Notes: a model not told the origin generated them from the letters alone. A stretch of DNA of 64,000 bases from Actinomortierella ambigua (GCA_016098155.1 JAAAJB010000062.1:25880-89879), one strand, 5' to 3'; shown: positions 44,801 through 56,037, counted from the first letter of the stretch. Program-made: numbers and translations.

Positions 44801-47800
44801 GACTGTTGATGAAGACGAGAAAGTGCGCGTTCCATCACCAGTGTCGACGGATCCAATTTTGACCGATATCAACATCCGTGTCGCTCGCGGCACTCTCTCA
44901 GTAATCGTCGGCCGAGTTGGTCAAGGGTAAGTGGTATTTTATAGTCTCGAGAAGACGCACCATTCTGAACATACTAAGGGTCTCTTTACCTTGAGACTAA
45001 CCCGAATCCTTTCTTTCTATTCCAACGCTCGAAATATTAGTAAATCCTCGTTGATCTCCACTCTCATGGGTGAGATGTACAAGCGTCGAGGCACTGTTTT
45101 TCTCCAGGGCACAATTGGCTATGTACCACAGCAGGCATGGATCTTCAATGCTACACTCAAGGACAACATTATTTTCGGCTTGCCCTTCGACCAGGAAAAG
45201 TATGACCGGATCGTGTTTGCCTGCGGCCTCAAGCCAGATCTCGAGATGCTACCGGCAGGCGACATGACAGAGATTGGCGAGCGAGGCATCAACCTGTCGG
45301 GTGGTCAGAAGCAGCGTGTGTCGCTTGCTCGGGCAGCCTATCAGGATGCCGATGTGTACCTTCTGGACGACCCTCTGAGTGCTGTTGATGCTCATGTGGA
45401 TCAGCACCTATGGATGAATCTGATCGGACCCAAGGGTATGCTCAAGGACAAGACTCGACTCCTCGTGACACATGGCATTCATCACTTGAGCGAAGCGGAC
45501 CAAATTATGGTGGTGAAAGACGGCAAGATCAACGAGAGCGGCCAATACGACAAACTGATGGCAGCCAAGGGAGACTTCTTCCAGCTCATCCAGGAATACT
45601 CTATCAAATCTCAGTCCGACGCCAAGAGCAGTGATGCCGTCGAAATTATACCTGATCAGGATCTGACCAACTCAATCTTTAAGACCAGCATTCTTACCGA
45701 ACATAAGGGAGAGGGTGGACAGCCAGCAAACACAGTAGTAGCTCAACATGAGGAGTCACAGCAGCATGTCAAGGATACGAATGTCGCAGCTGCTACCAAC
45801 GTAGACCAATACGACAGCGATGAAAATGCAAAGTTGATCCAAGATGAGGAGATGATGGTCGGAAACGTCGGATGGCGCGTGTTTTTCATCTACGTCAAAG
45901 CTTGGTGAGTCTACTAGTTTACAAGACTGCACGCTGTGTGGCTATCATACCTCCCTCTTGACCTGAGGTCCTTTCTCCAGTGTCGAGTGACTTATTTCTT
46001 TCTCTCTCTCTTTTTTTTCATTACTCTCTGCATTACGCATCTGTCCATAGTACACCACTCTATGCATTCATCAGTGCCTTTGGTTTTGTGCTCTCCCAAG
46101 CATTCCAGATTGGTGCAAGCAAGTGGCTTGAGATCTGGTCGGATGCGGATGATCGCTCTAGTGGCGTTAACAAGTACTTGGGAGTCTACGCAGCGATGAT
46201 TGCTGGATACATTTTCTTTGACATTTTCGTCAACTGGTGCATCTTTGCGTTAGCTGGTATCCGAGCATCGCGTGTCCTCCACCTGGACCTGGTGGCCAAG
46301 ATGTTGACATTGCCCATGTCGTTCTTTGATACTACACCGTAAGCATTATTGATGTCGACACCAAAAAAAAAAAAAAGAGTCTCCGTCTTGAAAAAATGTG
46401 CCAGAAACGGCCGAGCCAACTACTAAGTGGAGGATGATTTTTTGTTTCCTTCTTCTTCTTAATGTAGAACCGGGCGTATTCTCAACCGCTTTTCGTCTGA
46501 TATGGACAATCTGGACGAGCTCCTGCCATTCTACACGAGCGATTTCTATTTCTACCTGACAGCGGTTCTCGGCACATTAGTAGTGATCTCGATATCCGTA
46601 CCGATCTTCATTGCCTTCATCCCCGTGGTCATCATCGTCTACGCGTATGTGCAGGCCTACTACATGCGAGCCTCTCGGTCGCTCAAGCGGCTGGCGTCGA
46701 TCGCAAAGTCACCCATGTACTCGCATTTCAGCGAGACCCTGGCCGGTGTCATGTCGATCCGTGCCATGAACGTCTCTGATCGCTTTGTCGTCACCAACGC
46801 GCTGCACTCGGACAAGGCGGCCAACTCCATGTTTGCATACATGACAGCAACGCGATGGCTGCACTCGCGTCTGGAGATCCTTGGCGCCTTTGTCATCCTG
46901 ATCGTGGGCCTTTTGGCTGTGCTGGGCCGCAAATCGCTCGATGCCGGTGTGACGGGTCTGGCCCTCACTTATGCGCTCAATATCACCTGGCAAACGTCCT
47001 ACCTGGTCGAGGCGTTTTGCGAGTATCAGAACCAACTGGTGTCGGTCGAGCGGATCAAGATCTATGCCGAGCTCCAGTCGGAGGCACCCCATGACTTGGA
47101 CAGCGACAAGTCGTTGCCGGACCAGTGGCCTCAACGGGGCCATGTCGAGTTCCGAAACTACTCGACTCGGTACCGCGAAGGGCTGGAGCTGGTGGTGAAA
47201 AATATCAGCTTTCAGGTGCAGCCGGGCGAGAAGATTGGGATTGTCGGAAGAACCGGCGCTGGAAAGTCGTCGCTCACGCTGGCTCTGTTCCGCATCATCG
47301 AGGCGGCCAACAGTGCATGGGCCAAGGCCACCGCCGCCAACTACGCCTCTGAGCTGAATGGTACAGTAGGCAGCCAGAAGGGCGGTGAAGGTCAGGTGGG
47401 CGACAAGGAAGGCAGTGGTCAACTCGTTACCGACCTCGAGCAGGTGGCCACGGAGGAAGATGGGGGTTCGATCTGGATTGATGGGGTTGACATTGCTTCG
47501 GTCGGACTCCACTTTTTGCGACAGCACCTGGCCATCATCCCGCAAGACCCTACGTTGTTTGCAGGAACGCTGCGTGAGAACCTCGATCCCTTTGACGAAA
47601 GCACGGATGCAGACCTATGGGAGGCCCTGGAACGTGCGCACTTGAAAGACCACATCTCGACCCTTCCTGGGGGACTGATGTACGAGGTGGCGCAGAACGG
47701 CGAGAACTTTTCGGTGGGTCAACGGTCGCTGATCTGCTTGGCGCGTGCCTTGCTTCGCAAGACCAAGATTCTGGTGCTCGACGAAGCAACGTCGTCGGTC

Positions 47801-48025
47801 GACGTGCAGACAGACGAGCTGATCCAGCGGACAATCCGTACAGAGTTCAAGGACCGTACGATCCTGACGATTGCGCATCGCATCAAGACGGTCATGGACT
47901 ATGACAAGATTCTCGTCCTCGAGAAGGGTCGTGTGTGTGAATATGAGCCCCCCAAGGTGCTGCTGGAGAACGAAGACTCGCTGTTTTACAAGCTTGCCAA
48001 GCAAGCAGGAGAGGTCACCCAGTGA
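41827..48025 (+). CDS. ABC transporter, subfamily C (MRP type), copy 3
   Basis: Nine exons: 41827-41862, 41987-42036, 42170-42467, 42926-43832, 43971-44105, 44236-44926, 45041-45904, 46051-46338 and 46468-48025; 1608 residues. The N-terminus (YCGDTEGW, then GPTSPSRVDLTPCFQS) matches the other two copies. An intron splits NBD1 Walker A between GRVGQG and KSS (about residues 700-709). LSGGQ is near 791, and NBD2 has GRTGAGKSS (about 1350), FSVGQ (about 1504) and DEATSSVD. The variable region before NBD1 Walker A is lysine-rich (KKTKKTKKKK), unlike copies 1 and 2. NBD2 carries the longest insertion of the three after LFRIIEAAN. Long stretches of NBD1 and NBD2 DNA are nearly identical to copy 2. 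Confidence 0.93.
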
Positions 48026-48890
48026 TTTTTGCGAATAAACGTAATATTGTTGTCAGTTCAAAGAGGGCAGAGAGGAGAGGGATTCGTTGTGCAACGAACA
48101 ATTAGGGTAAGTGATAGTCGGAAATTCACACGCGTCGCGTCGGAGAATAGGCAGAGAGGTGGGTAGTCGATGGGGGGGGGATGCAAGGTAAGGGGAGATG
48201 GGATGGGAGGAGGGAAGAGGAGCTGCACAAGGACAAGCGGTGGCTACCATTGATCGGTGGTCATGGAGTGTATGGGGAGAGTCAGCCGACTGGGAGTCAG
48301 GGGACGACAAGAGGTGATTGGTGAGGCCCCCGCTTAATGACGAAGATGAGGAGGAGCAGTTACAAGGAAAGAGGACTCCCGGGGAGGGGAGGGAGGTGGC
48401 AGACAGAAGGTGCCCTCGGTGTCAGCATGTAGTCTTTGGAGCATGGGGAAGTGCTACCTACTCTCTCGTCTCCTCTCTTCCCCACGCACTCTGTTTCCCC
48501 CTCCCTCCCTCCCGTGCCCGTCGCTCCCCCACTCCCACTCCCACTCCCACTCTCTCCCTCCCTCTCTCCCTTCCCGTGTGCGCATACAGTCATTCAAGAG
48601 AAAGCAAGTGAGCGTGTATGTGTGTGTGGGTGCGTGTGTGTGTGTGTCCTCACTCCCTTGCACCACGTACAACTCTGAGCATTAGTCATTCTCCCCTTCG
48701 TCATTCATTTCCCCACACTACAACACACTTCCTTCACCTGCTGTTGTTGCTTTGCTACACACATTTGTCTCTTGTCTCACTCTTCTCACACAATTTCACA
48801 CACTACTGCTCCATTCACACGCATCCTCTTGTCTCTTGTCTCTTTCATTCTCATTCTCATTCTCCCATTCTCTCAGTCTCCTCCATTCAC
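48026..48890. other. Intergenic and pyrimidine-rich leader
   Basis: It contains G-rich runs (about 48171-48180), repeated CCCACT units at 48525-48555, a (GT)n stretch at about 48615-48650 and a long C/T/A leader. The downstream reading frame is open back to 48618, but this reflects composition and is treated as untranslated. Confidence 0.55.
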
Positions 48891-51800
48891 ATGGACCCCT
48901 CTCCCTCAGCTGCCCAAAGGCTCCCAACCAGGCAGCCCTCCATTCGGGCACGCCGCATACCACCGCTGCCAAGCATGGCTGTCCCGTCTGCCACCTCCAA
49001 CCCCACCTCCACCACCACCACCACTTCGTCGCCTTCGTCAGCGTTTTCCCAGCAGAGCCAGCACCAGCAGAGCCAGCAGCACCAGCAGCACCAGCAACAC
49101 CACCTCCAGCACCAGCAGTACCGGTCACCCCACCACCAGCCTCGGCTCAGCACAGGCTTCTCGCCTGCTGTCCCTTCTCCTTCGCCGCTTGCGTCGTCTG
49201 CTGCCTCCTCCTCTTCTTACTCTCCGTCCTCATCGCGCGCAGCTGCCACGACGCCCTCTGCTTCCAAGGCAGTGACTCCTGCGCCTTACTTCCCTTCGCC
49301 GTCGCTATCGTCGTCACCCTCGCCATCGCCATCGCAATCGTCCTCGCTCTCCTTTCCTTCCTCCACTTCTCGGAGACTAAAGCCTGGCGCAAGCGCAAGC
49401 GCAACACCAGTGACGACCAACTCTGCCTCTGTGACACCAAAACCCTCTCCCTCCTCAACGACAGTGTTTGCCAGCAACACCAGCAACAATCAGCGAACGT
49501 CGCCCTTGTTTCCTCCGTCCACACATTCGACCAGTGACCAGCGCAGACCGACCACAGGTCGTGCACCAGGGAGTGGCTTTCACAGTACGGGCGGTTCTTC
49601 ACGACAGAGCGACTCGCTGGACAAGTTGTTTGCCAACCTCGACGACACGCTTCAGCCATACAATACGTATATGGAGAGAGCTGCGACAGCAACAAACACT
49701 GCCAAAGTACGCAGTAGTGGTGCCATGGCCAGCAAAGGCAGCCCTAGCAGCAACAACAACAATAACAACAACAACAGCAACAATAACAACGGCATCATCG
49801 ACGACGACTGGGGCAGTAGCAACAATAACAACACTACCTCACCCACCGCGTCGAAAAGTAGTCGCAGTGGCAGCAGTATTTCATTCCTGCCCGCGTTGGA
49901 CTCGTCATCCTCGTCATTTTCCTCGTCCTTCTTCTCTGCGTCCTCTTCCCCACGACCAAACGAGGCAGCAGCTTCCACTACCTCATTTACCACGGCCACA
50001 ACCACTGCTGCCTCTCCTGCCGCTGCATCTTCCACCTCACCCCTCCCATCCCACCCCTTTACTTCTGTTGTATCTAAACCTCTTGCAGAGACGGGTCAAC
50101 CGAAGGTAGTAGGTGCTGGCAAACCTCGTCCGCCATTCACCAGTCAGGCGCCTGCTCTAACGCCCATCTCATCTTCTATTCCACACCAGCCAGACCATCC
50201 AGCGGTTCCTCCACCGCCACCCTCAACCCGGCCCTCTTCATCATCGTCGTCCTCGCTGCTGTCGGCTCGCTTGAGCTCTGCTGCTGCTACGGCAGATAAC
50301 TACCTGAGCCTTATGCCAGATAGTCATGACGACTTACTGCAAGACTATTTCAAGCCGACCCTTGCTACCACCACATTGTCTTCTCCTTTACCCAGAGCCC
50401 ACCAAAAGCCTGCCGTGTCGCCGGGTCCTCCTCCTCCTCTTCTCCCCCCTCCCTCAGCGCCTGCTCCTGCTCCTGCTCCTGCGCCGGCGCCCGTGCCAAT
50501 CCCCACACTTCCCCTTCTTCCATCTCGGAGATTGTCTTCAACCTCATCGTCTTTATTACCTGCTTCAGGGCCACCAGGCAACAGTAGCATCAACGGCAAT
50601 TCTACCTCCAACTCGGAGACGACTCCACCACCAAGAGCAACAGGAGCAACAGGGGCACACACTGCTGCAAAGGACAACATCTGGTCGCTGATGGACCCAA
50701 TGGACAACTTTCGGGTGTTCCGCGAGGCGTATGGCCCTCCTTCTGGTCCCTCCAGCAACAGTGGCAACTATGGCAATAAGGCGTCCCCAACACCTAATCC
50801 TCGGACCTCAGTCGTGGCTACCGATGTTGTGGCCGGGGAGCGACCATCCACTGTAACGCTTACGTCCTCTCTGTCTGCCTTCCCCATTCCTGCGCCACGG
50901 ACAAGTAAGGGTCCTCCACCAGCGCCTCCCTCATCTACCGTTTCTGCTTCTACCACCTCTTCTTCTTCCTTTACGCCCTTCAAACCAAGCGGCGACAAGG
51001 CAAGGGTCTCATCCGCTCCCGTGACAGTGCCACCACCACCGCCATCCGCGGTTGGGTCGACGAGGCTTCAGAACCAATTTAACGGACTGAACACGGAGAC
51101 ACTGATCGATTTCAATAGCTCGCCAACACCTAACCTGCACTTGCTACAGGAGGCAATCACGGATGCAGCAGAAGAGGCAATTGGAAACATCACCAGGAGT
51201 GGCATGGGATCTGCCAAGAGCATGGAAGCATCCCAGTCACCACGCCCCCAGCAGCCAACACAGCGACCGCAGCAATCTCCTCATCAACCTTTCCAGCCCC
51301 AGCATCGATGGTCAGGCTCGGTGCATGGTGAGGGAAACAGTACCAAAGTAGAAGAGGCAGTATTGCCATCGACAAGGCGACGCGAGCACCCCACGCTGGA
51401 TTATCTGCCACCTATTGAGATACCCCCGTCGCCCGTGGGCCCTTCACCTTTGTCTGAGGTTGCCACTACCACCGCAACGTCAAGCGGACAAACGGGTGCA
51501 ACTTCGCCACTGCCTCATCTCCCATCTCCATCCCCACCGTTGCCACCATACCCATCATTGCTGCCCCGACAACAGTACCATCATCAACATCAACAGGCCT
51601 CGCAGCCGATTTCCCGGCAGAAGCAACCGGCGGTCCCAGAGCGACCAGCCATCACTACTCGGCCAAACATGGGGTTTGGTGTCGTCGAACAACTGGACGG
51701 TGGAGCGAAGGACCTGCAACCTTCACCACAGCGGCAGTCGCAACAACGACAACAGTACCCGGTGGTAGCAGAATCGCTATCCCCGACATCCCCCACTGTG

Positions 51801-53870
51801 AATCGCGCGTCTTCAATGTTGTCAGACGGCTGGCGAGGAAAAGAGGCAGAGGCCACTTATCGTTCCCCGTCGTGGCCTCGCACCTTGCCTGTTGGGAATG
51901 AACAAGAGGACACGGATGACGACGACGCTATTATGCCTTACCATATCGATATCCAACCTGGTAATCGCTCGACAGTTTCAGTCGTGCCCGATATCGAACC
52001 AGTGTCTCCGGCTGCGGAGTGGCCCGAAACAACTAGAGCGCCAAAGACTAAAATACTGCCATCGACCACAGCCACCGAGCCTCCCGCAGCAACAGTGGTG
52101 GCAGCAATGCCAACTGGAGATCAGGAAGTGATGGTTGCGGCAAGTGTCAGCCAGGAAGGCATGGATGACTCGCTCGTGCCACTCTCGCTTTCTTCCACTT
52201 CATTCTCAGCAGCAGCAACGCCCATCGTGTCTTCATTTTCTGCGATCGATAAAGATACGATGCCTAGCGTGAACAAATCAACCGTCACCCCCACTACCTC
52301 AAAAGACTCTGTCGTGGAAGAGGGAAAGACAGCACTGATGGAGGCGCAGTCCAAGGTGTCGATTCTGGCCCAAAAGCCAAAGCAAGACGGTGTACACCAT
52401 GATGAGCACGACGATCACGATGATCACGACCACCACCATGATCATCATGAGGAGCCAGCGTCGCCGCCCGTAGTGGGTTATCCACCCCCACCACCTGCGA
52501 TTTTGTACAGCGACGACAAGATCACCGTCTCCTCACTACACTTGACGATCCATTCTTTTTACCTGCCAATGCACCAGCCGCTGACGATCGAGCTCCGGAC
52601 CATCCGGTCGCTGGCAACAGTGGCCGAGATGGGCGGGCCTACTGGAAGTGCCTTGAGCTGGACCAACTATTACCAGACCCGAGGCATTGCTCTACCGGAG
52701 AAGATTAACCTTTGGCCCTTGCTAGGCGTGTCCCCGGGCGGTACCGGCGGCAGTGGGAGTAGCAGCAGCACGAGTCTTCTCAGTAGTGGTCGAATGAGCG
52801 GAGGCGGTAATGGTAGCCACAGTAGCAGCTACAGCAGCAGTGCGGGTAGCAGCCTGGGCAGTCTTGGCAGTATCGGAAGCCATCTGTTGTTGGCGGCCAC
52901 GAAGAAACGGGCCACCTCTGGAGGACCCCCGATACTGAGCCACAGCAGCACTCAGTTTCAACCGCCAGCGGGCGCGAGCCCCTCCACATCCCAGGCGCCG
53001 CCGCATTTGCAGGTAGTGATCCAGGTTGCTGGGGACCGGTTCCGAAAGGGGTTTGCGGTCCAGCATGCCCGTGGCGTGGAGATCCTCAAGCGGGCTTGGT
53101 GTCATGTCAAAGAAAGCGAGCAAGGGCTCCGACATTTGCATCCTGCGCAGGGCTTGTCGTTTGATGGAAAGGAGGCTGATGGCGACGTGGTGGAAGTTGG
53201 CGATGTAGTTGATGATGAGGATGAGGAGGAGGATGACGACGACGACGACGAGTTTGACAATATGGAGGAAAGTGACGATGGCTTTGTGGAGGATGAGGAT
53301 CTGTACAACAACCTTCCAGGTGTCGGCAGCAACGGAGGTATTCAGAAACGTCAAAAGAAGAATGACAAGACGAAGAAGGCGAAGAAGTCCACGGCCACGA
53401 CAGCCTTATCGGAACACCTAGACCTGGATGACGAGGATGTGGATGATTATGACGCGATCCATGATTACCCTTTTGGAGTCAACACGGGCCACCACAAGCA
53501 TCAGAGATCGCTGGGTCGTCATAGTGGTAGCGGCAACAGGCGTGGCGGTGGTACCGCCTCCTCTAGGGCTTCAATGTCGGCGACATCATCGTCGGCGCCT
53601 GCCTCGGCCCTCGACTATCACAACTCGTGGCACTCGTACCCGTTTGCCGATTTTTTCACTCCTGCCCCACCACCACCACCGCATCATCGACGCCCACCAT
53701 CTGCATATCATCATACTGTGGCCGCTGGTCCAGGCAAGACAGCGATAACGACAGTGGCTACACCGACGGCCTCTACCACTCGAGGAGGAATAGCGATGGA
53801 CGACGGAGTCGCTTGTGGTGATGCCCCATTGTTTGTAGACAACGATCTAAACTTTCATGACAAGATTTAG
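48891..53870 (+). CDS. Large Ser/Pro-rich protein with PH-like C-terminal region
   Basis: A single-exon frame of 1659 residues from ATG 48891. Residues 1-1160 are low complexity: Ser-, Pro-, Gln- and Asn-rich with polyproline runs suitable for SH3 or WW partners. A His/Asp-rich cluster (HHDEHDDHDDHDHHH) lies at about 1169-1183. From about 1203 the texture changes to structured sequence: ITVSSLHLTIHSFYLP, PLTIELRTIRSLATV, then a Gly/Ser loop of about 85 residues, then HLQVVIQVAGDRFRKG and GVEILKRAWCHV. The strand-strand-helix pattern resembles a PH-like fold split by an insertion; this is inference. A polyacidic stretch (about 1435-1475) and a basic, His-rich tail follow. I do not recognise a named family. 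A longer start at ATG 48618 is possible but unlikely. Confidence 0.7.
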   Translation: MDPSPSAAQRLPTRQPSIRARRIPPLPSMAVPSATSNPTSTTTTTSSPSSAFSQQSQHQQSQQHQQHQQHHLQHQQYRSPHHQPRLSTGFSPAVPSPSPLASSAASSSSYSPSSSRAAATTPSASKAVTPAPYFPSPSLSSSPSPSPSQSSSLSFPSSTSRRLKPGASASATPVTTNSASVTPKPSPSSTTVFASNTSNNQRTSPLFPPSTHSTSDQRRPTTGRAPGSGFHSTGGSSRQSDSLDKLFANLDDTLQPYNTYMERAATATNTAKVRSSGAMASKGSPSSNNNNNNNNSNNNNGIIDDDWGSSNNNNTTSPTASKSSRSGSSISFLPALDSSSSSFSSSFFSASSSPRPNEAAASTTSFTTATTTAASPAAASSTSPLPSHPFTSVVSKPLAETGQPKVVGAGKPRPPFTSQAPALTPISSSIPHQPDHPAVPPPPPSTRPSSSSSSSLLSARLSSAAATADNYLSLMPDSHDDLLQDYFKPTLATTTLSSPLPRAHQKPAVSPGPPPPLLPPPSAPAPAPAPAPAPVPIPTLPLLPSRRLSSTSSSLLPASGPPGNSSINGNSTSNSETTPPPRATGATGAHTAAKDNIWSLMDPMDNFRVFREAYGPPSGPSSNSGNYGNKASPTPNPRTSVVATDVVAGERPSTVTLTSSLSAFPIPAPRTSKGPPPAPPSSTVSASTTSSSSFTPFKPSGDKARVSSAPVTVPPPPPSAVGSTRLQNQFNGLNTETLIDFNSSPTPNLHLLQEAITDAAEEAIGNITRSGMGSAKSMEASQSPRPQQPTQRPQQSPHQPFQPQHRWSGSVHGEGNSTKVEEAVLPSTRRREHPTLDYLPPIEIPPSPVGPSPLSEVATTTATSSGQTGATSPLPHLPSPSPPLPPYPSLLPRQQYHHQHQQASQPISRQKQPAVPERPAITTRPNMGFGVVEQLDGGAKDLQPSPQRQSQQRQQYPVVAESLSPTSPTVNRASSMLSDGWRGKEAEATYRSPSWPRTLPVGNEQEDTDDDDAIMPYHIDIQPGNRSTVSVVPDIEPVSPAAEWPETTRAPKTKILPSTTATEPPAATVVAAMPTGDQEVMVAASVSQEGMDDSLVPLSLSSTSFSAAATPIVSSFSAIDKDTMPSVNKSTVTPTTSKDSVVEEGKTALMEAQSKVSILAQKPKQDGVHHDEHDDHDDHDHHHDHHEEPASPPVVGYPPPPPAILYSDDKITVSSLHLTIHSFYLPMHQPLTIELRTIRSLATVAEMGGPTGSALSWTNYYQTRGIALPEKINLWPLLGVSPGGTGGSGSSSSTSLLSSGRMSGGGNGSHSSSYSSSAGSSLGSLGSIGSHLLLAATKKRATSGGPPILSHSSTQFQPPAGASPSTSQAPPHLQVVIQVAGDRFRKGFAVQHARGVEILKRAWCHVKESEQGLRHLHPAQGLSFDGKEADGDVVEVGDVVDDEDEEEDDDDDDEFDNMEESDDGFVEDEDLYNNLPGVGSNGGIQKRQKKNDKTKKAKKSTATTALSEHLDLDDEDVDDYDAIHDYPFGVNTGHHKHQRSLGRHSGSGNRRGGGTASSRASMSATSSSAPASALDYHNSWHSYPFADFFTPAPPPPPHHRRPPSAYHHTVAAGPGKTAITTVATPTASTTRGGIAMDDGVACGDAPLFVDNDLNFHDKI

Positions 53871-54229
53871 AACTACCCCACCTCACCCCCCACAACCCCA
53901 TGTTGTCTGAAGAAAACTATCTGTGTCCCTCACAATAACAACAAGTACAGATGCAAAAAGCTCTTGTTTTTTTTCCTGGTTTTTTTTTATGGACCTCAAT
54001 TTTTGGAGTTGTGTATGCAGCTCACAATGCGCATGACTTGAGAATATGTACACATGTCACGGGTCTGGAGTGATGGTTGGAATCAAGGGAGTGAACTGAG
54101 AGAGAAATTAGACAATGTGGCTTGAGGTATCTTGGGTGGCCGCTGCAGGCAAAAGATGCGAGGAATCGGATATGGGGAACAAAGTGACCCTGCAGTAAGT
54201 CTTTCAGCCGTGCAAGCCCTCGGTCATCG
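53871..54229. other. Intergenic, 3' flank
   Basis: This follows the large Ser/Pro-rich gene and has T-rich runs. No gene seen. Confidence 0.45.
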
Positions 54230-54895
54230 TGGTCTTTAGGATACTCCATGCCCCTATTTTTAAAGGAAACACCACTACACTAAAACATTGCTCGACATTA
54301 GTGATAGTGGGCGAGGTCATTGGGAGTGAAGGCTGTTTTAGGTCATATGCAAACGGATTCATTTGCACGGGAAAGGAAGAGAAAAGGACTGAGGTCATAT
54401 GGAAAGGCTGCCCTTCTTCGGGGCATACCGAACCTTCATACAGAAGCGGAAGGCATGGTCACCATTGAAGCTGCATACCTTGCTCCATCCACAGGTACAC
54501 CGCTCCATTTAGCCGCCTCCCAATGGCAAGTCTGGGTCACTACCAGGGATTCGTGACAAAATCGAATCCATTTGGCTCACGTTTGGGTAAGACAGACGAA
54601 AGATTCTTTTCACGTCTTCTAATAGGCATACCAATTTTATTGTTGTTGGCAAAAGGACGAGGAATCATTTTATATCCTTTTCCATGTTTGCCGTGGCCCT
54701 ACACAACGAAGCCTCGCCTGTGAAAACACGGCCTGTGGAGGTGTTCGAGATGGCCTTCTGAACCAAGCCCTGGGTCTCGACCCCGAGAAGGGACCTGAGG
54801 CCAATCGCGACCACGATGCAGCGGTCAACCTCAGCCGAGGCGACGTACTAATACGTCGAGCAGCTCGTTTGGCCCGCACAACAGCAGCGGGCCAA
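54230..54895 (+). pseudogene. Possible Fanzor/TnpB-like nuclease remnant
   Basis: The best part is the frame at 54683-54895, which encodes LACENTACGG and then, about 20 residues on, NRDHDAAVNLSR. A CxnC pair followed by N-R-D-x-x-A-A-x-N is the C-terminal zinc-ribbon / RuvC-III signature of TnpB and its eukaryotic relatives (Fanzor). Upstream, frames at 54229-54468 and 54320-54556 are coding-like but shifted and contain no clear RuvC-I or RuvC-II motif. An insertion of about 20 residues between the Cys pair and the NRD motif is unusual. No start, complete domain or flanking terminal repeat is visible. Confidence 0.42.
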
Positions 54896-54896
54896 A

Positions 54897-54935
54897 GTGT
54901 ATGTATGTGTGTGTGTGTGTGTGGGGGGGGGGGGG
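54897..54935. repeat. (GT)n-(G)n simple repeat
   Basis: An alternating GT/ATGT tract merges into a run of about 14 G, immediately after the Fanzor-like remnant. Confidence 0.85.
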
Positions 54936-55229
54936 AATCGAAAACTAGCTGCCTACAAGGCAGATGCCAAAGTTTAGACTTTGGTGCAAAGCATACGGCG
55001 GGAGCTTTTGCATCTTGTAAATGAATATGCTATCTGTCATATAATGTTGTTGTTGCTGTTGCTTCTTACTAATGGAAAGCCTCTTTCTACTACTAATTCG
55101 TCTGTCTGACGATCTACTTTTGGCTTGCAGGAATCCTAGGTAGTACAGGGATGACATTGTTGTTGTGCTTTGACGGCATGCCCACATACGTTCCTGGGGT
55201 CGTTGTGTTTGCTTGGTTCAATGCCATGG

Positions 55230-56037
55230 TCATGGCTTGCTTGAGGTTGTACTCCTCATTGTGCTTTCGAAGGATCTAATTATCACGGATAGAGAGGACG
55301 GAGGGGGGGGGGCATTAGAACGTTTGCTCAACATCCGCCATATTAGGTCAGAGACCCAGTTGCATAGGTATGAATCGTCCATGTTGCATACATCATGATG
55401 TGATTTCGATCCATCTGTTGATGGTCCGATAGGCGGACCAAATGGATGTCTTGTTCCATTAGGACCAGTCATGGGTTGTTGCCCCATGTATCCGCCACCT
55501 CCGCTCCCTCCACCACCCATTAAAGGCATCGAGTTGGATTGGACAAGTGAGGGTGATGGCATGCCACTCGACATAAACGACCTTGAGCTTCCAAGCGGGA
55601 TTGGTCCTGGCTGATTAGGTGGTTGGATCTGGAGAGGCTGTAATCCATGCTGTTGTTGTTGAGGTGGTGCCATTATCGGTGGTTGCTGCTGCTGTGATTG
55701 CATTGGTCCTTGCTGTTGCTGTTGTTGGGGTGGTGGTTGCTGAGCGCTGAAACCTCCCCGTTGTTGGAACCCCCCAAATCCGGACGGTTGGCCCATATCA
55801 CCCCTAAAATGTCGAGAACGAGAAGCAATACAAAACAAAAAAAATATTAGCAGGATGGGAAAGGGAAATCGCGATACAGGCACTCGCAGGGAGAAGTGCA
55901 AGGGAGCATAGGGTGACCTACATGCCAGGTGGAGGCATGCCATGTCCCATGAAGCCCATTCCACCAGGGCCACCGCCACCGCCTCCACCACCGCCTCCGC
56001 GTGCCTTTCCGCCTCGGTGTCCTCCTCGAAAGCTCAT
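55230..56037 (-). CDS. Gly- and Gln-rich protein of unknown function
   Basis: Two exons: 56037-55922 and 55803-55230, joined in phase across a 118-bp intron (GTAGGT donor, TTTTAG acceptor). The N-terminus is RGG-like (MSFRGGHRGGKARGG then poly-Gly and Met/Pro). Exon 2 has GFGGFQQRGGF, poly-Gln/Pro blocks, a Gly-rich GGGGSGGGGYMGQQ and a Ser-rich tail. The composition suggests an RNA-binding or condensate-forming protein, but there is no folded domain to prove it. The stop at 55230 is provisional: after about 55390 the sequence loses its bias, and another exon is possible (an open minus frame at 55187-54945 follows a CTACCTAG acceptor). The gene is divergent from VPS28, the two ATGs being 168 bp apart. 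Confidence 0.6.

Noticed and set aside
46709..47545. 278-codon minus-strand frame inside ABCC copy 3
   Set aside because: It is a shadow of a codon-biased ATPase-domain exon; similar shadows occur at the same place in copies 1 and 2.
48618..48890. 91-residue N-terminal extension of the Ser/Pro-rich protein from an upstream ATG
   Set aside because: The stretch is a GT- then CT/CA-rich leader and gives biased Leu/His/Ser translation with no conserved feature; ATG 48891 is more plausible.
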